A stretch of DNA of 64,000 nucleotides from Darksidea phi (lineage: Eukaryota; Ascomycota; Dothideomycetes; Pleosporales; Lentitheciaceae). The notes under the pieces are model-generated. The model was not told where the DNA came from, made no database searches, and saw nothing but the letters and a program-made list of their open reading frames with translations. This document shows, piece by piece, positions 22,984-33,872 of this stretch (its first letter is position 1; each line of letters starts with the position of its first letter). The stretch covers positions 1-64,000 of the forward strand of contig JASJFT010000201.1 of NCBI GenBank assembly GCA_030770425.1, written 5' to 3'. Position numbers and translations under genes: made by a program.

Positions 22984-24300
22984 CTATATCTTGTCTGTCA
23001 CGTATCCCAGAAGCTTTTCGTCTTGCTAGAGAGTACTCCCCTTCCTAGTCGTATTCTCCTAATGCAAACTTAAGTCTTTCAACGGCTCTCGCTCAGTGGA
23101 CTTTCCTGCTTGGATTCGTCCAAATAGCGTGATAACGCGAAGCGCCCCCCTCGCAGAAGACTTCTTATCGATCGGCGGAGGCGTCAAAGGCCGCTTTAGG
23201 AATCCGAAGGGTGGCGTAACGTGCTAACAGTGGATTACATTCGTTTGCAATATTACTATATCTGCATGCTGTGCTGCATCGTGAAGTTGTTTGACAGCTA
23301 TCGGTTGGTTGGTTGATTCCTACACGGTTTCAGCTATACCTGCGCACACGGTTATAATATGGTCGGATAATTGGTTAAGCCGACGTTAGTGTACCAAGGT
23401 CCCTTCTAACCAATCAGAGGAAACCTTGTTACTAATGATATCTGTCCGATTGGCTGAAAAGGGCTTTGATACGCTATCTACTGTTTTTCTAAATATGCCT
23501 AGATACAGCACAGTCCGCTCAGCCGCGCTATGCAAGCCTTGGAGCCTAAGTTAAAGGCACACCTGTTAATCTCTGAGAAGGGTCGTAGGAACGTTCACGA
23601 TGAAAGTGGATGTCGTATTACATCAGACCACGGGTTGTGGTACTACAAGACTCGGTGCACTATGACTCGATCAAACATAGACATACTTAAAGACGACATT
23701 TCTATTATAATTGAGTGGTGTAAAAATAAGACTAAGATGCGCGAGGATATTAGTCGCAAGAACGACGAAAAAAAGCTCCGAGATGTCGAAGTACAAGGCT
23801 TCGGAGTGGGCTTGGAACCAAACAAAGGCTGCGCTGCGATCTCGTCTTGAACGCGAGTAGCGCAAGGACTGACGGTCCAGTCAGAAGCAATGTAAGGTTA
23901 GGTAGACGCGTAAGCATATGTAGGTATGTGTACATGTAACTTGGCGGTCCTAGATTAGCTTGTGGTTTGAATAAATGCGCTAGCGCTTTAGGTTCTGTAA
24001 TTGGGTATAGTTCGTCTTGCTTTCGCACCGCTTCCAATTCGTGTTCCGTGCGTCTAATAACTCTTGTTTTTGTACACTAGTTCCTACGGTCATACGTTAT
24101 GAGCTGTCAGCCAGCTCAATTCTAATTTTCGCATTCATCGATGTAAATAATTCCTCCACTTCATCGTCCATTATCTCGTTTAGATACCGTGTGGGATACC
24201 ATGTGGTCATTGCGCTTACCCTACGCCTATGTTTTCCTTACATACTGTGCTCCATGTCCGCAAAGCCGCCTTTCATCTCTTGTGAAAGATCGACTTCACT
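22984..24300. other. Intergenic; one doubtful short frame
   Basis: No supported gene. A 106-codon frame starting with ATG at 23,530 has low-complexity Lys/Arg-rich content and no family resemblance, so I do not call it. The segment around 23,340-23,520 is unremarkable AT-rich promoter-like sequence. Confidence 0.45.
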
Positions 24301-24834
24301 ATGGCCAATCGTTTCTACCACGACGGTCCCAGCATGACCAAGAGCTACATCAACGTCGTCTTCCATGCGAGAGCGCTCCCAAACGGAGAAAGGATGGACG
24401 TAGTCCCCGCAGCCGTACTCCATCTTCTTCAAGCTTTCTCCGCGTTGTTCGACGAGACTTCTCGTAGTTTCCTGGATCATCTGGATACCGCCGAAGCCCA
24501 CATGCGTCATATGCGCTCCACAGACGGAGCCTCCGTCAGCAAGACGACCAAGGTCGCCCTCAACACTGCGATGCACCTGCCCAAAAATCTTTGCATGATC
24601 GAGACACCCAGGGCATGCATGGCGATCTCCAACGACAACGACGAAGGCACTTGTGAGTGTTGGCGTGGTGAGGCCTGTCGTATTGAATTCAACGATGCGG
24701 GTGACGGATACGACGTGTCCCTTGACGGGCTAATCTTTGTTGCTTTCATCTATCTTGTCTTCTGCGTGGTGCTGGTTGGCATAGTTGTCCGTTGCCATGG
24801 GAGTCGGACCTTTCGTCGTCTGTCAGGATGGTAA
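24301..24834 (+). CDS. Hypothetical protein with one C-terminal membrane segment
   Basis: An ATG-initiated frame of 177 residues with ordinary codon use. Residues about 143-165 are a strongly hydrophobic helix (FVAFIYLVFCVVLVGIVV), followed by a short basic tail (RCHGSRTFRRL), so a tail-anchored or single-pass protein is predicted. The N-terminal part has many Met, His and Asp residues and no known domain. Frames on the other strand overlap it, so the call rests on the open length and the membrane segment only. A spliced gene with a different frame is possible. Confidence 0.4.
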   Translation: MANRFYHDGPSMTKSYINVVFHARALPNGERMDVVPAAVLHLLQAFSALFDETSRSFLDHLDTAEAHMRHMRSTDGASVSKTTKVALNTAMHLPKNLCMIETPRACMAISNDNDEGTCECWRGEACRIEFNDAGDGYDVSLDGLIFVAFIYLVFCVVLVGIVVRCHGSRTFRRLSGW

Positions 24835-24978
24835 TGGGACGCGGTTTCTAGAGACTGGGGATCCTCAACGTTGCCGTGGAAAGAGGATTCGTGATAGCAA
24901 TACCCACAAGCCCTATTCAGCCAATTTGTACTCAGCGCGAGGACCAATCTTGTCTGCATCTTTGTGTAATCCTAATGG

Positions 24979-26592
24979 CTAGATCTGGAGTTTCTCGCGT
25001 TTGGCCGATGACTCTTCGCTCGTCGATGCGCGTCGCGAGACTTCCTCGGGCCGGGCTTCTTCTTGATCCGTGAGGCGTTGAGCCACTTCTATTGCCGTTG
25101 GTCGAACTTCAGAATCCCACGCCAAAAGTTCTAGGACCAGATCCCAGAATTCCGGATAGTGCAGCTCAACAGTATTCGTTGCCATAGTCTTCTTGAACTT
25201 CTCATAGATTGCAGCCTTTCCCAATTGTTTGTGAAACTGCTTGCTTAACAGGAAGTCGACAAGAGTAACACCGAGGCTCTAAATATCTGATGGGAAGGAG
25301 AATGGTTGAGTTGATTCTCCGTCTTTCACTTTCATGACCTCTGGAGCAAGATAAGTCATTGTTCCCCGGTGATGACGCATGCTTGTCGGATCCGGATCGC
25401 TACATCCAAAGTCGACGATTATGGTATGTACCGGGTTGGGTTTGGTGTCTCGGTGTAGTATGTTAAGGCTGTGAACATGAGCGAGGCCGGACGCTACCTG
25501 GTGCATCGAGTCACGAAGAAAAGTGGCAGAATCAGGAAGAGACTTCCAGGATGTGAGTAACTCCAGCGCTCTAGTGGTTGCTGGCCCACCGTGGGACCTT
25601 CATCTTGACGCCACATACCTGGATCGGCGGATGAGTCCCAATTGACGACCTTTTCAAGTTTGCAAACGTTCCTCTAAACAAAGCCTCAGTCACGTTCTTT
25701 TGCTACCCATGGCAACTTACATGGTTGGGGCGGCCCAGGATTTCAATCTCTCTTCGAAGGTCATTGAACTGCGCAGCGGTACATTTGACCATTTTGACGG
25801 CGACTGGCTTCCCATTTGACTTGTCATATCCCAATGAAACAGTGCTCGTTGTTCCGTGAAGATGGGCATCGAAGATGCTGTAGCCATGGTAGTCAATAGT
25901 GTGCCTGGATGGTGTTGGTGACAGAAGCATGACGGAATTGTTGAGCTCAGTGTTAGCTCGCTTGAGGGCATCTTGAAGTTCGCGTTGTTGTTGTTTCGGG
26001 TTCAAATCTGTATAGACGAGAAGATAAGTCAGGTCACCAAGTCGGATGCTGCTACTATGCTGGAGAGAGGCTTGATAGTCTTGTTCGTCCTGCTCTCTTT
26101 TGGCGTCGCGTTGGAAGGTTCTGCCGTCCACACTGACCTACAATAGGGATAAGTCGACAGTACAATGATAGATGAGCGATACATTACCTTTCTACTGTCA
26201 GATACAGCTAGCAACACTCCGTTTTGGAGGAGGCGTCGCAGCCTGCAGTGGCGCGAATGAAGAGCATGTTCGTTCGTCACGCTCAGTCGGTAGTAACCAC
26301 AGTAATCCTGGAGGGGTTCATGTTGAGGTGGTGGGGTCGCAGTGGCAAAACTGCTTCCGGCGGTGCTCTCGTCAGGACACGTAATTTCATAGTGAATGAA
26401 CCTGCGCACGTGATGCCACTTGCTCGCATCGCTTTCAAGAAGCCGGACGACCTGACTGAAGAGTTTGCGGGCCGCTGGAGAGTGTGGCACCAATCGCGCA
26501 AAGTCGCCATTGGACGCTCCGAGATATACATTGTCCCATGACGGCACATCTGGCTCGGTGTCGCCGTCGGTTTCGTCGCCATGCGGGTCCAT
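24979..26592 (-). pseudogene. FHA-like/Ser-Thr protein kinase, decayed
   Basis: Starts with ATG at 26,592. The second coding part (25,703-26,131) has SSSIRLGDLTYLLVYTDL, the end of an FHA-like fold. It is followed by the kinase N-lobe, GYDKSNGKPVAVKMVKCTA, with the VAVK lysine. An intron donor follows GRPNH (GTAAGT). Further pieces are ASGLAHVHSLNILHRDTKPN, VDFGCSDPDP and GTMTYLAPEVMK, i.e. HRD, DFG and APE motifs. Two faults stand out. The segment between HRDTKPN and the DFG strand is shortened, and the expected Trp after FPSDI is a TAG (near 25,280; TGG to TAG, RIP-type) before SLGVTLVDFL. A frame break also lies near 25,580. Intact relatives would be cytosolic or nuclear signalling kinases of the Rad53/Chk2-like domain order; this copy is probably dead. 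Confidence 0.72.
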
Positions 26593-26752
26593 GAAGTCGA
26601 GAGATTAGACAAGTGGTCTCGTTGTAGGGTGCAGGATAGGTTGAAGATACAATGTGGGATGACGCGGGCGGAGGTTTCCCAATGAGACTAGCGCTGCCAA
26701 GGGAGGACTTCACGGCCATCTGGGCACCGCGTCCTCCATCGAACATTTACGC

Positions 26753-27239
26753 ATGATATCATCACAACATGACATGGCATCGCCGTCGCGCTCACTGACA
26801 ATACCAGACGACGTGCTGAGGATCTACCAAGCTCAGTACATTGCTCTGCCTCTCTTTTGCTGCACTATCGAAGCTGCAGGATCAGCGGGAGGCGACTGGC
26901 AACACGGAAGCGCCCTTCAAACGAGTGCCATACAACAAAACCCCCGAACTGAGCTGGGGCCGACAATCTCCGCAACTCATACCAACTCCTTCACCCTCGC
27001 CATCGCCGAAGATATCGCATCGCAAACTGCAATCCTTTCCAACTCCACCCGACACGTCACCCCTGCGCGAGGACCCAGCTTCCGCATCGCCTAACGAACC
27101 CGCCGCCGCACGTCGTCGACCTCGTCACCAGCGAGCTTCGCAAACCCCAAAGCAGCCGTCTCACACTATGCTTCGTCGCTCACGAGCCCGTGTGGGTCGA
27201 GCCCAGGAAAGGCGCTTTTGGGAGCTGGATGCGTCTGGA
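26753..27239 (+). other. Doubtful coding region cut by a RIP island
   Basis: Two overlapping plus-strand frames (26,753-27,094 and 26,841-27,242) are open. The second is Pro/Ser-rich then Arg-rich, and ends where an AT-rich island begins. Either could be the remains of a gene truncated there; no family is recognised. Confidence 0.25.
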
Positions 27240-27365
27240 TAATATAGCTTATTAGATAACTTATCCGCTTTTAAAGTAAACTATATCACTTTCTTAATAG
27301 CTATTAGCTAATAAGTATAGCTATAGTAGGCGGTTCTACTATCCCTCTAGTAACTATAACTTCTA
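27240..27365. other. Short RIP-like AT-rich island
   Basis: About 125 bp with the same CA/TG-poor, TA-rich composition as the large left block, between GC-rich flanks. Probably a small transposon remnant. Confidence 0.5.
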
Positions 27366-27429
27366 CCCAAATTTATTCAAATCAATTAACCATCACGGTA
27401 GCTAAGACGCGCCCATCAGCTACGTCATT

Positions 27430-27612
27430 ACGACCCGGGCTCAACGCCCGCCAAGACCAAAGCCGAGAGGGGTAGTTCTCTACCAGCGTAATCACCCTAG
27501 TCTTGACTTCGTGCTCCAGCAGCGCCACTGCCTCTTTGATCTGTCCGTTGTCTTGGTACGCACCGGCAAGCGCGTGCTGCGATGCCAGCCGCCCGGGGTG
27601 GTTCTTGGCTCA
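27430..27612 (-). pseudogene. TPR fragment of a STAND (NB-ARC/TPR) protein
   Basis: The minus strand reads HPGRLASQHALAGAYQDNGQ followed by IKEAVALLEHEVK and TLVENYPSRL. This is the repeating unit of kinesin-light-chain-type TPRs ('HP.RLASQH.LA.AY..NGQ..EAV.LLE..V') that forms the C-terminal half of many fungal NB-ARC proteins. Only a little over one repeat is present, and neither end continues. It may come from the same former gene family as the NB-ARC fragment at 17.8 kb. Confidence 0.7.
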
Positions 27613-27639
27613 AGGACCGACTCGAGCCTGGCCAGGCCG

Positions 27640-27810
27640 CAACATGATGCGTTCCGAGCCCTGAAATGGCCCTTCACAAGCAAGGAGGTGGAAAAGATTG
27701 TAGATCAAGTGGGAGTGGGAGACAGGGGGTGAGGACCTCGTGGCCAGGGTGAAGGATACGCTTGAGGGCTATCGGGAAGGGAAGGGGGTGTTTGTGTTTG
27801 GCAAGATATG
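27640..27810 (+). pseudogene. Possible helical N-terminal domain remnant
   Basis: The plus strand reads RALKWPFTSKEVEKIVDQV and, after one frameshift near 27,715, GGEDLVARVKDTLEGYREGK before a stop. 'L.WPF...EV..I...' is a motif near the end of fungal STAND N-terminal helical domains, so this may be another broken piece of that family. The match is short. Confidence 0.3.
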
Positions 27811-28111
27811 AGCATGGCGGGATGTATATGGATTGATGAATCGGCAGAGAAGATGGTTGTCGTCGTTGAAAGGGTTCGATTGCATGGACATGCGTGACGC
27901 TCAAACGTTGGATGCGCCCCATTACACGCCTTTTCCCGACTGCGACTTACCAGTCATTATATGCACATTCGGCGGTGCGATTGCCAGTGGACCTGAACCC
28001 GGCGCATCTACTTATGCCGCACTACTACCAGTCGCACTCAATGGTTTTCGCCCGTACAAGACGACGCTAAATCAAAATTAGGGCGCGTTTCACGACGAAG
28101 AGAAACCATAC

Positions 28112-29333
28112 TCACATCTCCAGATACGCATGTACGGTCTTGTCCTTCAACCCGTTCTTAAACCTCGCCACAAAAATCTGCGTCTCCTCGATCGTCCACC
28201 GCATGATCTTAGTCAGCAGGAAGAGGGCCCACCCCTCGGCACCCTGCGTGCATTGGACCAGGTTCCAGCGCCCCAGCTCCTTCATATGCGGATCTGAGCT
28301 CCAGCCACGCGCAGGCAACTTGTACCAAGTCTCGTGGAAGTCCTCGAAGCCCGCGTCCTTTATCCGGCTACCCAGCGAGTACACGTCGCGGAACGGCTTG
28401 CCGAACTTTTCCGACGCTTGGTGGAAGACGTCGCTCCACTGGCTCAGCACATGGTCCGGGAGGAGACTGCCGTCATCGGATTTGAACTGGATGGAGGGCT
28501 CGAGCTGGTGGAAATAGCCGCCGGGCGGGAGGTGCTCGTAGATTTGGGCGTTGAGGGCGGGCCAGTCTGCGATGCTGCCGTAGAGGGCGCGCGCGTTGAT
28601 GAAGTCGAATTCGCCGGGGCGGGTGGTCCAGGGCTCGATGATGTCGTCGATTTCGAACTTGCGATTGGGGGGGGATGAAGGAGGGCTGGATGGGGGAGAG
28701 GTCGATGCCGAGGACTTCGGCGGCGGGGTGTACGTCGGCCATGTCTATACACCAGATCTTGAAGGTGTGAGAGATTGCAAGCAAGGGAAGAGATGGTGCT
28801 CTGGGAAGCTTACCCCCGTGCCGCAGCCAAGATCAAGTATGCGTTTGGGGTTATCTGCAGCGATCGGAAAATGAAAAGAGTGCGGGCGATCGGAAAGGCT
28901 ATTCACCAACGGGGGCTAGATGGAGCTTGTTGTGCAGCATCTGGAGGTGCATTTGGTGGGCGATGTCCATCATGTCGGCGTGGATCTCGTCGTTGGGGGC
29001 ATAGTACTCGCCCTTGCGGAACTTGTTGTAACGGTGACCATTTTCCCAGCGTTGTTTCATGATGGTGCTGGCAATGGAAGTGGTGTCGGACAGATAGTCC
29101 TCTGCATCGCCGTAGGCGGAGTCGGTTTCCGGGTCTGTATGGATGGGGATGTCCGGGTCGGCGTGGACGGCGTGGGGATGGAAGTCGTCGTGGGGATGGA
29201 AGTCGTCGTGGGGATGGAAGTCGTCGTGGGGATGGAAGTCGTCGTGGGTTGGGGCTCCTGGGCGACGGGGGTTGTGGATGGCGGGGTTGTTGGAGGCGGG
29301 CTCGCGGGTAACTGGCGGGTCGGAGACGAACAT
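28112..29333 (-). CDS. LaeA-like SAM-dependent methyltransferase (apparent frameshift)
   Basis: Three exons fit by eye: 29,333-28,907, 28,854-28,814 and 28,757-28,112, with introns of 52 and 56 bp (GTGAAT...CAG, GTAAGC...AAG). Exon 2 carries the SAM-binding motif ILDLGCGTG. Exon 3 holds [16 protein letters not shown], then [10 protein letters not shown], then the long conserved tail to HAYLEM. This is the fungal TAM/LaeA-like methyltransferase family (LaeA itself regulates secondary metabolism; most paralogues have unknown substrates). The frame breaks inside a run of eight C (28,667-28,674). With seven C the whole 370-residue protein would be in frame, so this is either a sequencing error or a recent null. 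The N-terminal region has a His-rich repeat. The start is uncertain; the ATG at 29,333 is the first in frame. Confidence 0.8.
29171..29242 (-). repeat. 18-bp coding minisatellite, four perfect copies
   Basis: Four identical 18-bp units inside exon 1 of the methyltransferase encode repeats of Asp-Asp-Phe-His-Pro-His. Perfect identity suggests recent expansion or active length variation. Confidence 0.9.
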
Positions 29334-29439
29334 GACGGCGGGCTTGGCGTCAGGCACATGCGGCAAACACTCGCTCGTCAGGCGCCGGGCTCCTCTCTTT
29401 GCTCTCTTGGGGCTCGAACGAGACCACAAAATCCATGGG

Positions 29440-30742
29440 GACGATTTCAGATGGGTCTGATGGACGACATACAGGCAGCCCCCTGCGGCCGCACCGTGCT
29501 CCCCCTCTCGTTTGGTTTTGCAGAGTGCGACGAGCGTGTGGCTACATCCTTCACACTCACTACATGCCTTCGCGTGGCCCCTCCACTATCGCGGCGCTCG
29601 TCCGGATTCCCTGCTCTCGTCGCTGCGTTAGCCGTGGGCCATAGCATCGTGATCTCTGGCATACATTAATCAAACTTTGGCTTCGGCGCTTCGAAAGTAT
29701 AAAGGGGGTGGAAAGAACGGGCTGTAGAGCCCGCATTTCCGGAAATGGTTAGTGAAAACTTTTGTCCAAGCCGCCCCGCCGATAGGTAGTTGCCCAGCTG
29801 ACGCAACTTGTTACAATTCGACCGAGGAAGAGTTAAGTCGCGAAAGTTGCGTCTGTCAGCAGGTGTAGAGAAAACGTGGCAGCACCCCATCTTGCATTCG
29901 GCCAAAGGTTCCCAGCGGGAGTCCGAGAGCTCATGGGGAGTGGATTTCTGATGGAGCATGTTCATGAAACCTCGTATCGAGTTGGTTGAAGCGCGATTCA
30001 TGTGCCTTCAGCCGCTTCTCGCGCTGCATCGGCCACATGCTTGTTTTCCTTTCGAGTGGCGCTCCCTGCGACCATGCACGACGAATTGCTACATGTCAGT
30101 TACCAAACTTAATCATGATGCTGCGTAGAGAGTAGCTCCTGTACGTATATAGTAGATAAAAGTGTGCAACGAGAGTCACACAGGCTTTTCGAAGGGTGTA
30201 ACATATTCTCTATAGGATTAATCCCCTAGAGCTAGAGGTTAGTTAATGGAGCATTTTCTGATCATATTCTTTAGACAGCTTCCTGCCTGACCGCTCATGG
30301 ATGAGCCTAGCGACGCCCTGGCTGACGTGCGCTCCCCACCTTCTCCAGATGTCTTGCATGCCGCTTGCAGAGAGTCTGACAGGCGCTAGCAGGCCGAAGA
30401 ACGCTCGGCCCCGCACCCTAAAGAGAACTAAACTTTATTTCCAAAGCTTTGTGTTTGAGTAGTCTGGACGAGAAATGGGCTTCTAGCCTGGAGCCAGCCA
30501 GCCATTAGCACCGATAGAAACCATCTGGGAGATTCCGCTCCCTCACAATAAAGAAGAAATTATGAGGCTTGAGCCATCATTCATCCACACCGATTATCTT
30601 ATGGACGCAATGGCCGGATCATTTATAAAATGGAGAGTGGCCACACGACGTGAACCCTTCAGTATTGCTCAATAAAAGACTCGGAAGATAACCGCTTCGT
30701 TCTGCTTCGTTCTGCTTCGTTCTACTACCATTTTCGCCCAAT
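29440..30742. promoter_or_regulatory. Intergenic region with promoter of the rhodopsin-like gene
   Basis: No supported gene. Near the right end a TATA-like TTTATAAAA lies at 30,622-30,630, about 110 bp before the ATG at 30,743. The leader contains three perfect 10-bp copies of GCTTCGTTCT at 30,694-30,723. Confidence 0.45.
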
Positions 30743-31800
30743 ATGGCCCAACGGCACCCTGCAGACGACTCAACTGCATTGGGTAACCTTCCCATTGTTA
30801 TGACCATTTTCGCTCTTAGCCTCTTCGTCTTCGCTATAAGAATCTACACCCGTGTGTTTCCGAAATACAAGCTAGATGCTTCCGACTACACTCTTTCCAT
30901 CGCTGTGGTAAGTCGCACCCAGAAAGAGGAAATTGCTGTCACGAAAGGAGAATAACTAATACCTTAACGAGCAGGTTTTCGCAATCCTTGCCCATTCATT
31001 CTTCGCAGTCACTGTAGCCAAAGGACTTGGACGTCACACACGCTTCGTATCGCCGGACCATGCCGTAACCATACTACTGTACATGTTTATGACTCAATTG
31101 GCTTGGCTATTTGCGACATGTTTCACCAGGCTCTCTGTCGCATTTATGCTACTGCCATTGGCCGTATCAAGGGCATGGAAGTTAGCCCTAAAGGCTGTGA
31201 TTGGCGTGCAGATATTGATTCTTCTCGCCAACTCAAGCTACCACTTTGCAAAGTGTCGCCCTTTGCATTCCGCATGGGAGAATGTCCCTGACCGAAAATG
31301 CGTGAGCGAAGTGGTACGGTTTTCAATTACCATTTTGATTATTAGTAGGTGTCGCTGTTGCTCCCACTCTTATGGAATCAGACTAAATCTTTGCAGCTGT
31401 TAGCCTGGCGGGCGATTTAGCGGTAGCCATCATGCCAGTCTTCATAATCTGGACGCTCAACCGGTCTTGGGTGGAAAGATGCCTCATCTCGCTCTTGATG
31501 ATGCTGGGCCTGGTCGCTGCAGCCACAGAGGTAGTGAAACTCGTCCACTCTAATACATTCAGGTTCTCCTCCCAAGACGTCTTTCGTACGATTGTTCCTC
31601 TATTTTTCTGGAGTCGCTTGGAGGAAAGCACCTTACTATTGAGCGCATGTGCCCCCCTTCTCAAAGCGCCAATTGAAGGGGCTCTCCACAGACTTGGTCT
31701 CCGTACGTTCCAGAATTCCGAAAGAGAACTCAATACGTACAATTCTCAACAGGTGATAGACGGAGGCTCACTGTCAACCGGGGGGTCTTCAAAGAACTAG
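30743..31800 (+). CDS. Seven-transmembrane rhodopsin-domain protein (fungal Rhodopsin family)
   Basis: Three exons: 30,743-30,907, 30,975-31,344 and 31,397-31,800, with introns of 67 and 52 bp (GTAAGT...CAG and GTAGGT...CAG). They give 312 residues in frame to the TAG. Hydrophobic helices are seen throughout, e.g. LPIVMTIFALSLFVFAIRI, AWLFATCFTRLSVAFMLLPL and VIGVQILILLANSSYHFAKC, ending before a polar C-terminal tail. The order 'FAIRIYTR ... LDASDYT' in the first loop and the Cys-containing loop with KCVSEV are typical of the fungal integral membrane proteins now called the Rhodopsin domain family (some CFEM-less Pth11-like relatives). Function is unknown; a plasma-membrane sensor role is suggested for relatives. 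There is no CFEM domain here. Confidence 0.88.
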
Positions 31801-32246
31801 ATAAGGTTAAACCCTAGCAAGAGGTCTATTTTCTTATTACAGCCAATTGCATGTCCTACTTTTATCATATTCGGGTCGTTCCGTTAGGTAGAGGAGTAAA
31901 GTGCTAATTCAAATGGTTGTTTCTATGTCCTTAACATTCCTACCACCTTAGGCTTAATGGGTCCAATGTAAGAATATCTATTTATTTATATACAACTTGA
32001 CCTAGTAATTTAGCCTATCGTGGCTAGCTAATCGCTACTTTACTCTATTCTGAGGCGCGTTTCTGTTTCCCCTTTTCTGCCCCGATTGGTGCCCATTTTC
32101 TGGTTCCTGTTTCCCGACTCCGGGTTGATTGTATGGGCACTTTTCTGGTGCATGTTTTAGCGTCGGCGAGGGAGTCGCCGTCGATCCGCTAGCCCAAGTA
32201 TCTACGATGATAGTATCTACGACGTTAGATTCGATGAAGGTGATCG
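31801..32246. other. Intergenic, partly AT-rich
   Basis: AT-rich sequence with RIP-like composition around 31,960-32,040; no recognisable gene remnant. Confidence 0.4.
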
Positions 32247-33190
32247 TTGGCACATTGTGAGAGTCTGGTGAGCCCCAAGAGATTTTTACTCCGCTCCTTA
32301 TCCCTAATAATGATACGGAGCCGACCAATCGACAACTTTAGTGCGCCGGGATTGATTTGCACCGTCCAAGCAACAAACGACCAATGCAATAGTAGCCCAC
32401 CCATACCCCAGAACGATCGCATCGGCTCATGCGGTACTTCTACGTTTACATCCTACCTCCCTCTCACTCCTCCAGCCAATAACGACTCGAGCCCGCGCTC
32501 GCCTCCCCTGAAGCGGAAGGGCGCCACGTCCCTTCCCGCGATTGTGCCCACCTCCAGCTCGCAACTCAGCGACAGACTGACAAATACAAGCCGCACGACC
32601 CCGTCACGTTGATCCGGGCGTACCTCTACACCAAACTCCGCTGTGACTACACCATTTCAAGATCGACACAGAAGTGCTTTGGCACGCGGGAGGGGCATCA
32701 TGTTTCGAAGACGTTGTTCGGTCAGATTGACGCTCGATTTCAACACCGGCAGCTTCACACGCAACGCTTCCGACTGGCGCAAGACCGCAATCCGTCACAC
32801 TACATGTTCACAACCACCACCATATTGAACTAGTTGCGGTGGAATATCAACAAGTTCTGCGTTGGGTTTGATATGTTCTACGGCCTCAACCACCACCATT
32901 TCCTCACGTGGGAGCATACTCGGATCATACTTATGTTCCTGCGGTGTCTCCAGTTGTCCTACTCCGGCGGCCTTATCCAGCGGGCTGGCGGCCTTTGGCA
33001 GGACGTGCATTATCGAAGCGACGTCAACCAGCCGGACGGGCTGCGGCGATACGAGGGCTTAGGATTTCGCGACAGCATGAGACGACATGGCTATGCTTGG
33101 ATCATGGATAAGGTGGACTGGGAGACGATAACGTTCCGGCAGCCGCTCGCTCAGTTCATGATGTCGGATCCGGGATGTGCGTATCGACTT
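32247..33190 (+). pseudogene. Unknown fungal protein, frameshifted
   Basis: One plus-strand frame runs from 32,247, passes a TGA at 32,610-32,612, and continues to about 32,800 (RLTLDFNTGSFTRNASDWRK). The protein-like reading then moves to another frame, passing a TAG at 32,831-32,833: INKFCVGFDMFYGLNHHHFL, RIILMFLRCLQLSYSGGLIQ and DWETITFRQPLAQFMM. The second part is well structured and looks like a conserved hypothetical protein of ascomycetes, but I cannot name it. At about 33,190-33,217 the sequence becomes the end of the opposite-strand 3-beta-HSD remnant, so the 3' end is lost. Confidence 0.55.
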
Positions 33191-33199
33191 CATCCGAGC

Positions 33200-33872
33200 G
33201 GACAAGACACGCCAATTTGGTACCGAGTTTTGGATGTATTGACCAACGTAAGCAACTCCCCAATCGTTAGGCGATCGCGCGGACCGTAGAGTCCTGTCAC
33301 GCGGAGAGTGCAGGTGAGTAGCTGATCCTTGAAGTTACCCGTGGTGTTGTGGAGGGCCTCGGGAGTATTATTGCCAGTAACAAGCGCATCGACGGCGGCT
33401 TTCGTGCGTGGGTACGCGTTGGGACATGAATGTAAACTATGCAATCCGACTTGATCTTCTCGTACTAGTCGAGAATTGTACACCGGCCACATGTTGACGG
33501 CTTCCGCTGTGCATGTATACACGAGTGCTTCAACGCTTGGGTGTTCACGAGCGACGGTAATAAGCTGCTTCGATAGCTCATACGTCACTCTATAGTGATC
33601 TTGGGGCGGCGAAAAGAATCCAGGCCCAATGGTATGTATGATAACGCGTGGTCGGATGCGGTCAAGTAGTTCTGTAAACTGCTTTGGGTCGCTGACATCG
33701 CAGGCATGGTAGGCCGCTCCTTGAACCTGCTGGCTAGGAATAACCTAGGGCTCAAAGCTAGAGGCAATGGCGTCAAAGGCCTGGTCGGACACTAAAGCTT
33801 CAACAATGTGCGATCAAAGCCACCGGCACCACCTGTTACAAGAATCGTCCCGAGAGGTTGTTTGCGTGACAT
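33200..33872 (-). pseudogene. 3-beta-HSD/sterol-4-carboxylate dehydrogenase-like, truncated
   Basis: From the ATG at 33,872 the minus strand reads GTILVTGGAGGF, the NAD-binding TGxxGxxG loop. A 1-base shift follows near 33,807 and a TAG near 33,748. The reading then continues as VIPSQQVQGAAYHACDVSDP, VTYELSKQLITVAREHPSVE, YPRTKAAVDALV (the YxxxK catalytic pair) and CTLRVTGLYGPRDRL, ending at TRYQIG. This is the short-chain dehydrogenase family acting on sterols or related alcohols. Only the N-terminal 60% is left, since homology stops abruptly near 33,205 where the opposite-strand pseudogene begins. Frameshift, stop and truncation make it non-functional. Confidence 0.8.

Noticed and set aside
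23530..23850. 106-residue plus-strand frame starting with ATG
   Set aside because: Lys/Arg-rich, no homology recognised, competing frames on the other strand; too weak to call.
28920..29669. 249-residue plus-strand frame rich in Val/Gly
   Set aside because: It is the complement of the methyltransferase exon and its His-rich repeat; the minus strand carries the conserved motifs and splice sites.
30743..31800. CFEM/Pth11-type receptor identity for the 7TM protein
   Set aside because: No eight-Cys CFEM domain precedes the helices; only the general Rhodopsin-domain family can be supported.
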